The translations under genes were made by a program, and so were the position numbers. From the NCBI RefSeq assembly GCF_017874615.1, contig NZ_JAGIKV010000019.1:1-64000 (forward strand): 64,000 bases of DNA, given 5' to 3'. The stretch comes from Paenibacillus xylanexedens. Lineage in GTDB: Bacteria > Bacillota > Bacilli > Paenibacillales > Paenibacillaceae. Below are positions 25,996 through 34,067 of this stretch, piece by piece (the first letter of the stretch is position 1; each line of letters begins with the position of its first letter). Under the pieces are notes generated by a model. The model made no database searches and was not told the DNA's origin. It saw only the letters and a program-made list of their open reading frames with translations.

Positions 25996-26443
25996 TTTGT
26001 TCCCGGAAACGGGTGTGGTATGGGGAGATGAGGAGGATCTGTCGGGGGCGGTTTCAGAAGAGGTACGCTTTGGACGGAGCTGGCGATTCGATTACGATTC
26101 AGGGGATTTTGTACTGACCCCAAGTGGTAAAGTCGCTGCGGCTGGTGGGCATGAAGCGTGGGTACAGTGGTGCATTAAGGCCGTCAAAACGCCAAGATAC
26201 AGACATGTGATCTATTCCCGAAACTACGGTTCGGAGCTGGAGGATCTGGTGGGTCAGGGTGACAGCCGGGGTGTGATGGAAAGTGAGATTACTCGGATGG
26301 TGACGGAGACGTTGCTGGCTGATCCACGCACGGATTCGGTAGACCAGTTCACGTTTGATTGGAATCGGGAGCAGTGCATGTTCTCGTGTCGGGTGGCGAG
26401 TGTGCAGGAAGAGATGTTTATTCTGGAAAGTGAGGTGATCTGA
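25988..26443 (+). CDS. DUF2634 tail protein, XkdS-like (module 1)
   Basis: A 151-residue protein of the DUF2634 (XkdS, T4 gp25-like lysozyme fold) family, the wedge part that starts sheath assembly. Conserved parts are MPSLFPETGVVW and the AVKTPRYRHVIYSRNYGSEL motif, then VDQFTFDWNREQCMFSC. ATG 25988 lies about ten bases after AAGGTGG; a GTG six bases upstream is possible. Confidence 0.9.
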   Translation: MPSLFPETGVVWGDEEDLSGAVSEEVRFGRSWRFDYDSGDFVLTPSGKVAAAGGHEAWVQWCIKAVKTPRYRHVIYSRNYGSELEDLVGQGDSRGVMESEITRMVTETLLADPRTDSVDQFTFDWNREQCMFSCRVASVQEEMFILESEVI

Positions 26444-26447
26444 CGGG

Positions 26448-27587
26448 ATGGCTGAGATTCCGCGTTATTTGGAGGACCAGACGGAGGAACAGATTATGCA
26501 GCGTATGCTGGATCGTCTGCCCGCGGATCTGGATAAGTCGGAAGGATCGTTTCTGTGGGATGCGGAGGCTCCGGTTGCGTTTATGCTGTCTGAAGCGGCA
26601 TTGTGGGCGCAGGAATTACTTCGGCGAGGATTTGCTAGTACTGCGGCGAGCAGTGATCCGAATTTTCGTTCGGAAGAGCTGGATCTGCGGGCGGGAGAAC
26701 ACGGTATTACACGGCGGGCCGCGGTGGCGGCAAAGGGTGCTGTGAGGTTTGCTGGTACGCCGGGGAAAGTGGTACCTGCGGGTACGGTCGTGGCTACACT
26801 CGCGGATGAAGTATCTGCTGAAGCTTCGCTCGAATATGAAACGGTGGGGCGTGTGGAACTGGATGCAGAGGGCTCCGGGGTGGTAGGTGTGCGAGCGCTT
26901 GTTGCCGGAAAAGAAAGCAATGTGCCTGCGGGCACGGTAACTGTGCTGTCTACACCTGTAAGTGGCGTGACTTCTGTCACGAACGTTGAGGTGATAAAAG
27001 GCGGTGCGGATATTGAGGCCGATACGGCGCTGTTGGAACGCTTTTATGCCAAAGTCCGCAACCAAGGGACAAGCGGCAATAAAGCACAATATGTGCAATG
27101 GGCCAGTGAAGTGCCAGGTGTTGGTGCAACGCGGGTTATTCCGTTATGGCAGGGGCCAGGCACGGTAGGACTATATTTGCTGAACACGGACAAACGTGCT
27201 GCGGGTACCGATCTGGTTGCGGCGGTACAGAAGTACGTTGACCCCACGCAAGATGGACAGGGTGAAGGCGTTGCACCGGCGGGGCCAGTGGTGTCCGTGA
27301 TGCCAGCCGAAGAAGTGCCGATGAACATTCAGGTGAAGCTGACGCTGGCAAGTGATGCGACACTCGCCGATGTACGAGCATTGATCGAACGCGGGGTGAC
27401 CGCGTATCTGAAACAGTTGGCTTTTGCCGATCCACTCGTTCGTTACACCCGCATTGCCGCGATTCTGCTGGACATTCCGCCGATTATCGACTATTCGGAG
27501 CTGACCGTGAACGGTGTAAGTGACCAGAATATTGAGATGACCTCGAGTCAGGTCGCCGTGCTGGGGACGGTGGATGTGCATGAGTAG
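26448..27587 (+). CDS. Baseplate J-like protein, XkdT (module 1)
   Basis: A 379-residue baseplate J/gp47-type wedge protein. It starts YLEDQTEEQIMQRMLDRLP with the conserved SEGSFLWDA. It has the central AGTVVATLADE and GKESNVPAGTV strands, and the C-terminal region QDGQGEGVAPAGPVV, AYLKQLAFADPLVRYTRIAA, ILLDIPPIIDYSELTVNG. The C-terminal half is very close in sequence to the module 2 paralogue; the N-terminal third is more divergent. AGGTGATCTGACGGG precedes ATG 26448. Confidence 0.94.
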   Translation: MAEIPRYLEDQTEEQIMQRMLDRLPADLDKSEGSFLWDAEAPVAFMLSEAALWAQELLRRGFASTAASSDPNFRSEELDLRAGEHGITRRAAVAAKGAVRFAGTPGKVVPAGTVVATLADEVSAEASLEYETVGRVELDAEGSGVVGVRALVAGKESNVPAGTVTVLSTPVSGVTSVTNVEVIKGGADIEADTALLERFYAKVRNQGTSGNKAQYVQWASEVPGVGATRVIPLWQGPGTVGLYLLNTDKRAAGTDLVAAVQKYVDPTQDGQGEGVAPAGPVVSVMPAEEVPMNIQVKLTLASDATLADVRALIERGVTAYLKQLAFADPLVRYTRIAAILLDIPPIIDYSELTVNGVSDQNIEMTSSQVAVLGTVDVHE

Positions 27588-27765
27588 TGTTGGGCAGATG
27601 GTGGATAACGAAGTAGTTTTGGAGTGCGGAGACCAAGGAAGATTGGGAGAAGTACGCCGATCTGAGTTGAAGCTGGTAAGCGAGACGCTCCATGTTGATG
27701 TGCAAGGAAGGGAGGGGACAGGGCATGAGTGCTCCTTCTATTGTAGATGTTGGACTGACGAGTGA
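27579..27765 (+). CDS. Possible small ORF between baseplate J and DUF2313 genes
   Basis: A frame of 61 codons starts at ATG 27579, overlapping the end of the baseplate J gene just where the next gene starts in module 2, and ends inside the DUF2313 gene. The product is not recognised. It may be a remnant of the original DUF2313 start displaced by an insertion of about 140 bases, or a chance frame. Confidence 0.25.
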
Positions 27766-28315
27766 GAAAGGGCGGGAGCTGTTCTCGTATTTGCCCAGGT
27801 ATTATGAGACTTCTCGTGTAATGCAAGCCGATATGCAGGCCAAAGGCACAGAAATGGATCTGCTGTATCAGGCGTTGGATGAGACGTTGGAGCAGTTTTT
27901 TGTCCGCACGGCGACGTGGGGGCTGGACTTCTGGGAAGAAGAGCTTGGCATTGAGACAGATCGTCTCAAACCTGTGGAACAAAGGCGTGCGGTGGTCGAG
28001 TCGAAGCTGCGCGGGGCAGGAAAGTTCTCGGGCAGGCAGGTTGCGAATGTGGCTGAGGCGTATGATGGGGGCAAGGTAGATGTGACATTTCAGCCGGAAA
28101 CGTGGAGTTTTACGGTGAGCTTTGTGGATACGAAGGGCAGCCCGCCCAATATCGATGATCTCAAACGTGCGATTGAAGAATTGAAACCGGCCCACATGGC
28201 CGTGGAATATAGATATCGTTATCTGGTCTGGGATGATCTGGACGACAAACAGATGACATGGGACGAACTCGATGCCGCGTCCTTGACGTGGAATGAACTG
28301 GAGGTGTGGGCGTAA
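27725..28315 (+). CDS. DUF2313 tail protein, XkdU-like (module 1)
   Basis: A 196-residue protein of the DUF2313 (XkdU/YmfQ, P2 gpI-like) family, which joins baseplate and fibre. Recognised by LFSYLPRYYETSRVMQADMQ, the WGLDFWEEELGIE motif, VVESKLRGAGKFS and GSPPNIDDLKRAIEELKPAH. It ends with three copies of a W-(D/N)-(D/E)-L motif (VWDDL, TWDEL, TWNEL). ATG 27725 follows GGAGGGG. It overlaps the fibre gene start (TAATG). Confidence 0.9.
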   Translation: MSAPSIVDVGLTSEKGRELFSYLPRYYETSRVMQADMQAKGTEMDLLYQALDETLEQFFVRTATWGLDFWEEELGIETDRLKPVEQRRAVVESKLRGAGKFSGRQVANVAEAYDGGKVDVTFQPETWSFTVSFVDTKGSPPNIDDLKRAIEELKPAHMAVEYRYRYLVWDDLDDKQMTWDELDAASLTWNELEVWA

Positions 28316-29556
28316 TGCCAAAAGAAACAGATCGACTGAAATTGCCTCTTCCCTTGGGGAACGAGAATGTGACCCGAGAGAGTATTAACAGGATTTTTGA
28401 AAAGATTGACGCAGGCGTTGCAACACGTGAATCCATCCTTATACCTGCGGAATCTGATCTTAATAGCTATATTACAGAAGGGGAATATTATTGTCCTGCT
28501 AATGCTACTGTAGAAACCTTGCTTAATTCCCCAACAGGAGAGGCATTTCACTTGACAGTCGAGCCGCATGCGGGAGTGTTGCAAACCCTGACCACCTTCC
28601 AGCCTGGCAACTTAGAGGTGTTCCAAAGAAACTACTATTTCGGATGGGGTGCGTGGAAGAAAGTACCTACTAGAGACGAACTTGAAGTGATACTGCCCCA
28701 GGCTGACGAGAATGCTCAGGCGGCTGTTAACGTCGCTGTTAAACCTATAATTGAAAGTTATTCGCCCAACCTTGTGAAGAACTCTTCCGCTAATTTAGGG
28801 ATGTCAAATTGGAATTACCCAGAAGGGTCTTCTCTTTGGGCGGTTACCACAAGCGTGGACAGCAGGGTATCAAAATACTTCAGCATGTCTTACCCGCTAA
28901 CTAGTGGTTTATACTCTATGTTGAATTCTGATTCTATAACTGTAAGTCCAGGCGATTACATGTTACAGGCTGTATTCTATACATGGGGAATGAATGAGGG
29001 AAATCTATATATAGAAGTATTAAACTCCGCTTCTAATGCGACTATAGCGTCATTGGTAGCAAACGGGAATACGGGTTGGCATCGAAAAACGAAGGTTGTA
29101 ACAATTCCAGCAGGTGTTTCCGGTATTAAGTTGCGTCTTGTTGTTTCCGGTCCTGTACCAACCACAACTAAAGCAATCAGTAGAATCAAGTTCTCGGGAG
29201 GTTCGGCAGATGTGCCGTACAGCGCCGAGGGGGATGATTTGGCGATTTTCGAACAAGGGCAAATGTTCAAATTAACACGCGATAACGGGCGATTGAAGTC
29301 AACTCTTTCTACGATTAACTTCAATGACTTGATTACCGCAGGGCAATATTTTGTTAATCCAAGCGTTCCGAATGCCCCAGTGGGCGGTGGTACTGGCGGG
29401 TTTTACGTTGAGGTCATTGTTGATTCTGACTTATATATTTTGCAAAGGGCTACCAAACAAAATTCCGTTCCAACTCTTTGGGTGAGGACTAAGCAGGGCG
29501 GAGTGTGGGGCGCTTGGGTGTTGCACACACAACCTAAAGTATGGGGGGCGCTATAG
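28315..29556 (+). CDS. Tail fibre protein with pyocin-knob-like domains (module 1)
   Basis: A 413-residue fibre, start ATG 28315 overlapping the DUF2313 stop. The N-terminus (KETDRLKLPLPLGNENVTR) is the conserved fibre attachment segment. Two knob-like domains are visible: residues ~40-125 (LNSYITEGEYYCPANATVE ... WGAWKKVPTR) and the C-terminal ~85 residues (DLITAGQYFVNPSVPNAP ... GGVWGAWVLHTQ). The pattern matches pyocin-knob domains of receptor-binding fibres. The middle resembles a jelly-roll carbohydrate-binding domain. From about 28430 the DNA turns visibly richer in A and T than the genes before it, a sign of exchange. Confidence 0.85.
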   Translation: MPKETDRLKLPLPLGNENVTRESINRIFEKIDAGVATRESILIPAESDLNSYITEGEYYCPANATVETLLNSPTGEAFHLTVEPHAGVLQTLTTFQPGNLEVFQRNYYFGWGAWKKVPTRDELEVILPQADENAQAAVNVAVKPIIESYSPNLVKNSSANLGMSNWNYPEGSSLWAVTTSVDSRVSKYFSMSYPLTSGLYSMLNSDSITVSPGDYMLQAVFYTWGMNEGNLYIEVLNSASNATIASLVANGNTGWHRKTKVVTIPAGVSGIKLRLVVSGPVPTTTKAISRIKFSGGSADVPYSAEGDDLAIFEQGQMFKLTRDNGRLKSTLSTINFNDLITAGQYFVNPSVPNAPVGGGTGGFYVEVIVDSDLYILQRATKQNSVPTLWVRTKQGGVWGAWVLHTQPKVWGAL

Positions 29557-30195
29557 ATGGCGGTAGTTAAAATATACGGGGATGGACTCCCCACAACAGC
29601 AAGCACAACCATGTTCACAGGAAAAACGGATAAGACGTGCATTATAAAATCTATTATCCTATGCAATGTTAACTCGGTGGACACCACCGTTACTATGGTG
29701 CTTAACAGCTCGCCTATGCATTATTTAATTTACGCCAAGCCTATGAAAGCAAATCAAACATTGGTTATACCTATCTCTGATATTGTTATCTCTCCAGGAG
29801 AAACCATTCGTATGTGGTGCTCAGCCCCATATGTCAACGCTAGGGTGACGGCAGAAGAAAGGGACGGGGCCCCACTTGCACTGGGTCTTAACTCGTTCCG
29901 CGTCAGTATGCCAGCAAGCTCAACACCAACAACGATGGTTCCAGCCCTAAGTTACAGTCGATTAGTGAAATCACTTGTCCTTTGTAACGTAACAGGCACA
30001 GCGCAAACAGTAACTATCCGTTTTGGGTGGAGTGGCGACAATTGCAATTTGATTAATAAGTACACTATATCCGCAAACGATACAGTTTTGATCCCGTTTG
30101 CGGATATGATCATTACGCCAAACGAATTTATCGAGGGATGGTGTTCAGCTTCTGGCGCTGTTCATGCCCATATAGTCATGCAGGTGGTGACCTAA
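29557..30195 (+). CDS. Fibre-associated protein with internal duplication
   Basis: A 212-residue protein not recognised as a named family. It is built of two repeats of about 95-100 residues. Repeat 1 has IIKSIILCNVNSVDTTVTMVL and IPISDIVISPGETIRMWCSA; repeat 2 has LVKSLVLCNVTGTAQTVTIRF and IPFADMIITPNEFIEGWCSA. Each looks like a beta sandwich. It begins right after the fibre stop and overlaps the next gene (TAATG). It may decorate the fibre tip or bind sugar; that is inference from position. Confidence 0.8.
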   Translation: MAVVKIYGDGLPTTASTTMFTGKTDKTCIIKSIILCNVNSVDTTVTMVLNSSPMHYLIYAKPMKANQTLVIPISDIVISPGETIRMWCSAPYVNARVTAEERDGAPLALGLNSFRVSMPASSTPTTMVPALSYSRLVKSLVLCNVTGTAQTVTIRFGWSGDNCNLINKYTISANDTVLIPFADMIITPNEFIEGWCSASGAVHAHIVMQVVT

Positions 30196-30593
30196 TGCCG
30201 ACACTTGATAATTACGCATTAAGCAATTACGAGTTGGGTGGGCCGGGCGGGGTGAAGTACGCAACGGGTTTGGTGACAACGGGAACGAGCACTATTACGA
30301 TCATCGCCGTTGATGGTGGAACGTATAGCGCCGCTCCTATAACCGTATCGGGCTTGGGGTTTAAGCCGACTAGAATTGTTATAGAATTGGTGGTTGTAAG
30401 ATCTTCCGGTAATGTGACAACGTTCCCGTCATCTAGTGAGCTAACCGCAGATGGTAAGCAAACTTACTTTATAGGCGGTCTGAATTATGCTAATTCTAAA
30501 GTTGATGGGGCACAGTCTTATGTGGTGGACGGCGGTTTTAGGTTAGGGGTGTACCTTACAAACAGTGAATTCCGATGGCATGCTTACGGTTGA
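30195..30593 (+). CDS. Small fibre-tip-like protein
   Basis: A 132-residue protein starting at ATG 30195 in the TAATG overlap. It contains YATGLVTTGTST and VSGLGFKPTRIVIELVVV. This resembles the C-terminal ~100 residues of the module 2 fibre (FATGQFVIGSN, VDGLAFKPRHITF), so here the tip domain is a separate gene. The function is inferred as receptor binding or trimer capping. Confidence 0.75.
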   Translation: MPTLDNYALSNYELGGPGGVKYATGLVTTGTSTITIIAVDGGTYSAAPITVSGLGFKPTRIVIELVVVRSSGNVTTFPSSSELTADGKQTYFIGGLNYANSKVDGAQSYVVDGGFRLGVYLTNSEFRWHAYG

Positions 30594-30702
30594 CATAGAG
30601 AGATAGCAGGGGGAAAGGGTGTGACGTTGTGAGCCGGGAAAGCTTATACTGTTGTCTGTTAAAACCCGAATAAATATATTCAGGAAAGGAAGTGAAAATA
30701 CA

Positions 30703-30839
30703 ATGCAAACAGGAATGAGAATTATATATATGATCAATACGGTGAAATTGTAGCTTCAATTTGGCAAGGTGACGGCTCGACACGAAACGAGATTACGAAA
30801 TTGGAACACATTGATCTGGAATATGATGAGACGCCTTAA
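30703..30839 (+). pseudogene. Frameshifted small XkdW-like gene
   Basis: ATG 30703 behind AGGAAAGGAAG opens only 16 codons. One frame over, from about 30705 to TAA 30837-30839, the reading continues as ENYIYDQYGEIVASIWQGDG, then EITKLEHIDLEYDETP. This has the look of the small XkdW-type proteins near tail fibres. One inserted or lost base would restore about 45 codons. Confidence 0.45.
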
Positions 30840-30882
30840 CATTTATCGAATTGTGAAAATTGATCCTTAAACAAAACTGCCA

Positions 30883-30987
30883 GTGCTGGAAAGGATTCAT
30901 ACCGAACTGACAGTGGAAGAGAACATAAAAGAATTGGAAGACCAAATTTTGCTCATGGCTAATGAAAATACAGGAGCGATTTTGTAA
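30883..30987 (+). CDS. Possible small coiled-coil peptide
   Basis: A frame of 34 codons (LTVEENIKELEDQILLMANE, then NTGAIL), ending in a TAATG overlap with the next small gene. It has only a GTG start and no good ribosome binding site, so it may be the tail of the damaged gene before it. Helical and acidic; not recognised. Confidence 0.35.
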   Translation: MLERIHTELTVEENIKELEDQILLMANENTGAIL

Positions 30988-31145
30988 TGGTTAACCAAGT
31001 GGTTGTAAGGAATGCAACGGAAAAAACCTTGGACAAAGGACTTTATCCAAAAACGGGTCAGGTGTACTTGTTGGATGACATCACCAATGCTGATTATCGG
31101 CAAACAGTCGAGGATTACATTTTAGAACAAACTGAAGGGATTTAA
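30987..31145 (+). CDS. Small protein of unknown function, end of module 1
   Basis: A 52-residue protein starting at ATG 30987, coupled to the frame before it. Sequence VVVRNATEKTLDKGLYPKTG, then QVYLLDDITNADYRQTVEDY. It is in the place of PBSX xkdX but I see no clear match. It is followed by a terminator. Confidence 0.5.
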   Translation: MVNQVVVRNATEKTLDKGLYPKTGQVYLLDDITNADYRQTVEDYILEQTEGI

Positions 31146-31146
31146 T

Positions 31147-31176
31147 GAGCGTACCTAAGTGGTGCGCTATTTTTAA
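31147..31176 (+). terminator. Terminator at the end of module 1
   Basis: Stem AGCGTACC / GGTGCGCT (one G-T pair) with loop TAAGT and then ATTTTTAA. It marks the boundary between the two tail modules. A second weaker stem (AGAGCC / GGGGCTT) follows near 31183. Confidence 0.7.
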
Positions 31177-31278
31177 GCTCTAGAGCCGTCAGGGGCTTTC
31201 ATATTGAATTCAGGGGGAGTTGATCTGGAGACAAGTAGGTAAATGTATTTTGGCAGCAGGTAGCTCAGCGGCTTCATA

Positions 31279-31319
31279 TATAGGACACGAAAAATCGGAT
31301 GCCAGTCCGGTGTCATATA
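31279..31319 (+). other. Two-part hairpin before module 2
   Basis: Outer stem TATA-G-GACAC / GTGTC-A-TATA (one mismatch) and inner stem CGGA / TCCG separated by a seven-base bulge. The word TAGCTCAGCGG just upstream recalls a tRNA D-arm, but no T-arm or acceptor stem can be formed. It may be a tRNA remnant, a leader structure or an old attachment site. Confidence 0.4.
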
Positions 31320-31366
31320 GAAACGATACCTTTTGTAAAAATATTCAACCCCAAAGGAGGTGAACC

Positions 31367-31786
31367 ATGAGCATAAACCACTTAACCGACTCTATCTCTA
31401 CAACACTAACTCAGCACTTCCCGAACATCCCGATCCTCCCCCAAACGGGCACTGGTCCCACCCCGGGCATATCCTACCGTCTGCAGTCCGCTCAACTCAC
31501 CAGGGAACGAAGCGATCGCTTCGTGCAATCTTATGCCTTTGAAATCCGCTGGCTTGACGCAGACAATATCCCGGCAACACTGCCGGATGAGCTCTTTGAA
31601 GCGTTGGAAACCATCGACGTGGAGGGCACACCCTATCGCGCAACAGAGCTACGTTGGGAGACGGAGAACGTTACTCCGCGAATGCTGGTGTACTATACCA
31701 TGCGAACCACCAAAATGTCGGAGCCCGCCAGTACCATGCAACAACTGGAAGAGCGACCCACCACACTTAAAGCTACGAGAGAATAA
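31367..31786 (+). CDS. Putative tail terminator protein (module 2)
   Basis: A 139-residue protein in the tail terminator position (DUF6838-like by overall pattern). It begins INHLTDSISTTLTQHFPNIP, has FEIRWLDADNIP and ends ENVTPRMLVYYTMRTTK. This small alpha/beta shape is typical of proteins that close the tube end. AAAGGAGGTG precedes ATG 31367. The module 1 protein in this place is more than twice as long. Confidence 0.72.
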   Translation: MSINHLTDSISTTLTQHFPNIPILPQTGTGPTPGISYRLQSAQLTRERSDRFVQSYAFEIRWLDADNIPATLPDELFEALETIDVEGTPYRATELRWETENVTPRMLVYYTMRTTKMSEPASTMQQLEERPTTLKATRE

Positions 31787-31862
31787 CGATACGAGTTCCA
31801 CATAACGAAGGTTGCTCTGCCGTTGGACTTGCTAGTGTAACTATTCTTTATTGAACTTAAAT
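31786..31862 (+). repeat. R1 remnant, copy J (right end only)
   Basis: The right part of R1 (GAAGGTTGCTCTGCCGTTGG, GTGTAACTATTCTT) is still readable but diverged, and no left arm is present. It ends 21 bases before the next gene, as in copies D and E. Confidence 0.5.
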
Positions 31863-31883
31863 AACCAAAATGAGGGGATCTAC

Positions 31884-32120
31884 ATGAAAGGAATAGGAGG
31901 CGCATTGGCGATGTTTACGAAAAAAGAACCGGATCCTAAAACACCGGAAACTCAACAGAAAAACAACCAGAAATACAGCAAATCACAGTTCGCCGAATCC
32001 CGGCAACTTAGCCGGATCGAGAAAGACATTTTGGCAGCAGTTCTGCTGGAACAAGAAACATACACCTTACAAGAAGCACAGCAACACATCCAACAATTTA
32101 TGAATGGGGAGGCACAATAA
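31884..32120 (+). CDS. Small conserved protein upstream of the sheath (module 2)
   Basis: A 78-residue protein, counterpart of 19170-19370. The conserved C-terminus is ETYTLQEAQQHIQQFM and the N-terminal half is Lys/Gln-rich and probably disordered. ATG 31884 lies six bases after GAGGGG; ATG 31911 with GGAGG upstream is an alternative. Its stop overlaps the sheath start. Confidence 0.82.
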   Translation: MKGIGGALAMFTKKEPDPKTPETQQKNNQKYSKSQFAESRQLSRIEKDILAAVLLEQETYTLQEAQQHIQQFMNGEAQ

Positions 32121-33436
32121 TGGCTGGAGGAACATGGACAACACAAAACAAGGTACGCCCCGGCGTATATATGAATTTTGCATCAGAGGGCTCATTGCCG
32201 GGTACGGTAGGAGAGCGAGGAACGGTGGCATTGGCACTTCCATTGTCATGGGGACAAGCAGGTGCAATCCTGACGGTACAAGCAGGTGAAGATGTACAAG
32301 CCAAATTGGGCTATGACTGGACAGCACCGCAATTGCTACTGATCCGTGAGGCATTGAAACGGGCGCAGACATTGCTTCTTTATCGACTCAATGCAGGTAC
32401 CAAAGCCAAGGCAACCTTGGATAAACTGACAGTCACAGCCCAACACGGTGGTGTGCGTGGTAATGACCTAGCAGTTGTAATTTCCGCAAATATCAATGAA
32501 CCAGAAGAATTGGATGTCTCCACTTTGTTTGCGGGTAAAGAAGTGGACAAACAAACCGCGTCTACCATCGAAGCTCTGGAATCCAACGCATACGTCACAT
32601 TTACTGGTGAAGGTACACTCACAGCTACGGCGTCACTTCCACTAACGGGTGGATTGGATGGCGTAGCAACGAACCAGGAGCATTCCGATTTCCTCACCAA
32701 GTTAGAGGTGTTAGATTTTAACACAGTTGGTCTGATCTCAGACGATGCCACACTCAAGTCAGTCTACACAGCCTACATCAAGCGTTTGCGTGATACCGAG
32801 GGCAAGAAAGTGCAACTCGTTCTGTCCGATTATCCTGCTGCAGATCATGAAGGCATTATCAGTGTCAAAAATGGTGTTGTGCTCGCAGACGGTACCATTC
32901 TTACCCCGAAACAAACCGTAGCATGGACTGCCGGTGCAACAGCGGGAGCTAATCTGAATGAATCTCTGACGTTCCGTGCTTATGATGACGCCGTGGATGT
33001 GAACGGACGACTGACACATAGCGAGACAGAAGCTGCATTGCGTAATGGCGAGTTTGTCTTTACCGCGAGCAGCAACCGTGCAGTGGTAGAGCAGGATGTG
33101 AATACGTTCCGTTCGGTGACACCGGATAAAGCACGTCATTTTGCCAAAAACCGTGTTGTCCGTGTACTTGATGGTATCGCTAATGATATGAAACGGATTT
33201 TCGAGTCCTACTATATCGGCAAAGTGAACAATAACGAAGATGGGCGCAGCCTGTTCCGTTCCCAATGTGTCACTTATCTGAAGCAACTTCAGGATATTGG
33301 TGCCATTCAAAATTTTGATTCCAAAACAGATATCACTGTTGCTCCGGGCAATGAAACTGACAGTATTCTGATCGAGATTCAGGTCCAACCTGTGGATTCC
33401 GTTGAAAAAGTATATATGAAAGTGAAGGTGGTTTAA
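32120..33436 (+). CDS. Tail sheath protein (module 2)
   Basis: A 438-residue XkdK-type sheath. The N-terminus AGGTWTTQNKVRPGVYMNF is nearly that of the module 1 sheath. The C-terminal core is KNRVVRVLDGIANDMKRIFE, YIGKVNNNEDGRSLF, then IEIQVQPVDSVEKVYMKV. The middle (residues ~110-260) is clearly different from module 1, so the two sheaths are old paralogues, not a recent copy. The start overlaps the stop of the small gene before it (TAATG). Confidence 0.95.
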   Translation: MAGGTWTTQNKVRPGVYMNFASEGSLPGTVGERGTVALALPLSWGQAGAILTVQAGEDVQAKLGYDWTAPQLLLIREALKRAQTLLLYRLNAGTKAKATLDKLTVTAQHGGVRGNDLAVVISANINEPEELDVSTLFAGKEVDKQTASTIEALESNAYVTFTGEGTLTATASLPLTGGLDGVATNQEHSDFLTKLEVLDFNTVGLISDDATLKSVYTAYIKRLRDTEGKKVQLVLSDYPAADHEGIISVKNGVVLADGTILTPKQTVAWTAGATAGANLNESLTFRAYDDAVDVNGRLTHSETEAALRNGEFVFTASSNRAVVEQDVNTFRSVTPDKARHFAKNRVVRVLDGIANDMKRIFESYYIGKVNNNEDGRSLFRSQCVTYLKQLQDIGAIQNFDSKTDITVAPGNETDSILIEIQVQPVDSVEKVYMKVKVV

Positions 33437-33437
33437 G

Positions 33438-33896
33438 ATGGCATTTTTGAAAGCAAGCGACACAATCTCCGGCCAGGAAGGCCGGGCATACGCAACGATT
33501 AACGGACAGACGGAAGAAATGTTCTATGTGAAGACGCTGGAAGCAACAGTGGAGAAACAAAAAGCAGAGGTCAAAACGTTGGGTCGCCGCGGCGTACAGC
33601 ACAAAGCAACCGGTTGGTCTGGATCGGGTTCCATGACGATCTTTTATACCACTTCCCGTTTCCGCGAGCTGATGCTCCAGTACATGCAGAATGGTGTGGA
33701 CACGTACTTCGACATTGAAGTGACCAACGAAGATCCTTCTTCTACGATTGGCAAACAGACGGTGACCCTCAAAGGCGTCAATCTTGACAGTGTAATCATG
33801 GCATCTCTGGATACCGAGGCGGAGGCATTGGAGGAAGAAGTGAGCTTTACCTTTGAAGATGTCGATATGCCTGTATCGTTCAATCTGCCGAAGTAA
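33438..33896 (+). CDS. Tail tube protein (module 2)
   Basis: A 152-residue XkdM-type tube subunit: ASDTISGQEGRAYATINGQT at the start, LGRRGVQHKATGWSGSGSMT in the middle and EEEVSFTFEDVDMPVSFNLP at the end. It begins two bases after the sheath stop, with AAGGTGG as the likely site. The gap to the chaperone gene holds a hairpin (34021-34037). Confidence 0.94.
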   Translation: MAFLKASDTISGQEGRAYATINGQTEEMFYVKTLEATVEKQKAEVKTLGRRGVQHKATGWSGSGSMTIFYTTSRFRELMLQYMQNGVDTYFDIEVTNEDPSSTIGKQTVTLKGVNLDSVIMASLDTEAEALEEEVSFTFEDVDMPVSFNLPK

Positions 33897-34020
33897 TGTA
33901 GCGTGGAAAGCATAATGATTTGAGATTCATAAAGAGTATAAATTTACAGCGGGTTTGTAAAAGAAACCTGTTCCACTTGCCTGTGTTACGGGCTATTTGG
34001 TGTGTCAAAATACTGTTCTT

Positions 34021-34037
34021 CGCCGCTTCGTGCGGCG
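34021..34037 (+). other. Hairpin between tube and chaperone genes (module 2)
   Basis: Stem CGCCGC / GCGGCG with loop TTCGT and no T tract. It lies in the same place as the hairpin at 21472-21488 of module 1 and may protect the mRNA end or reduce read-through. Confidence 0.5.
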
Positions 34038-34067
34038 GGGGACCTAACTTTAGAGGAGGAACAATAC

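Noticed and set aside
31240..31330. tRNA gene
   Set aside because: Only a D-arm-like word is present; no T-loop, anticodon arm or acceptor stem can be paired.
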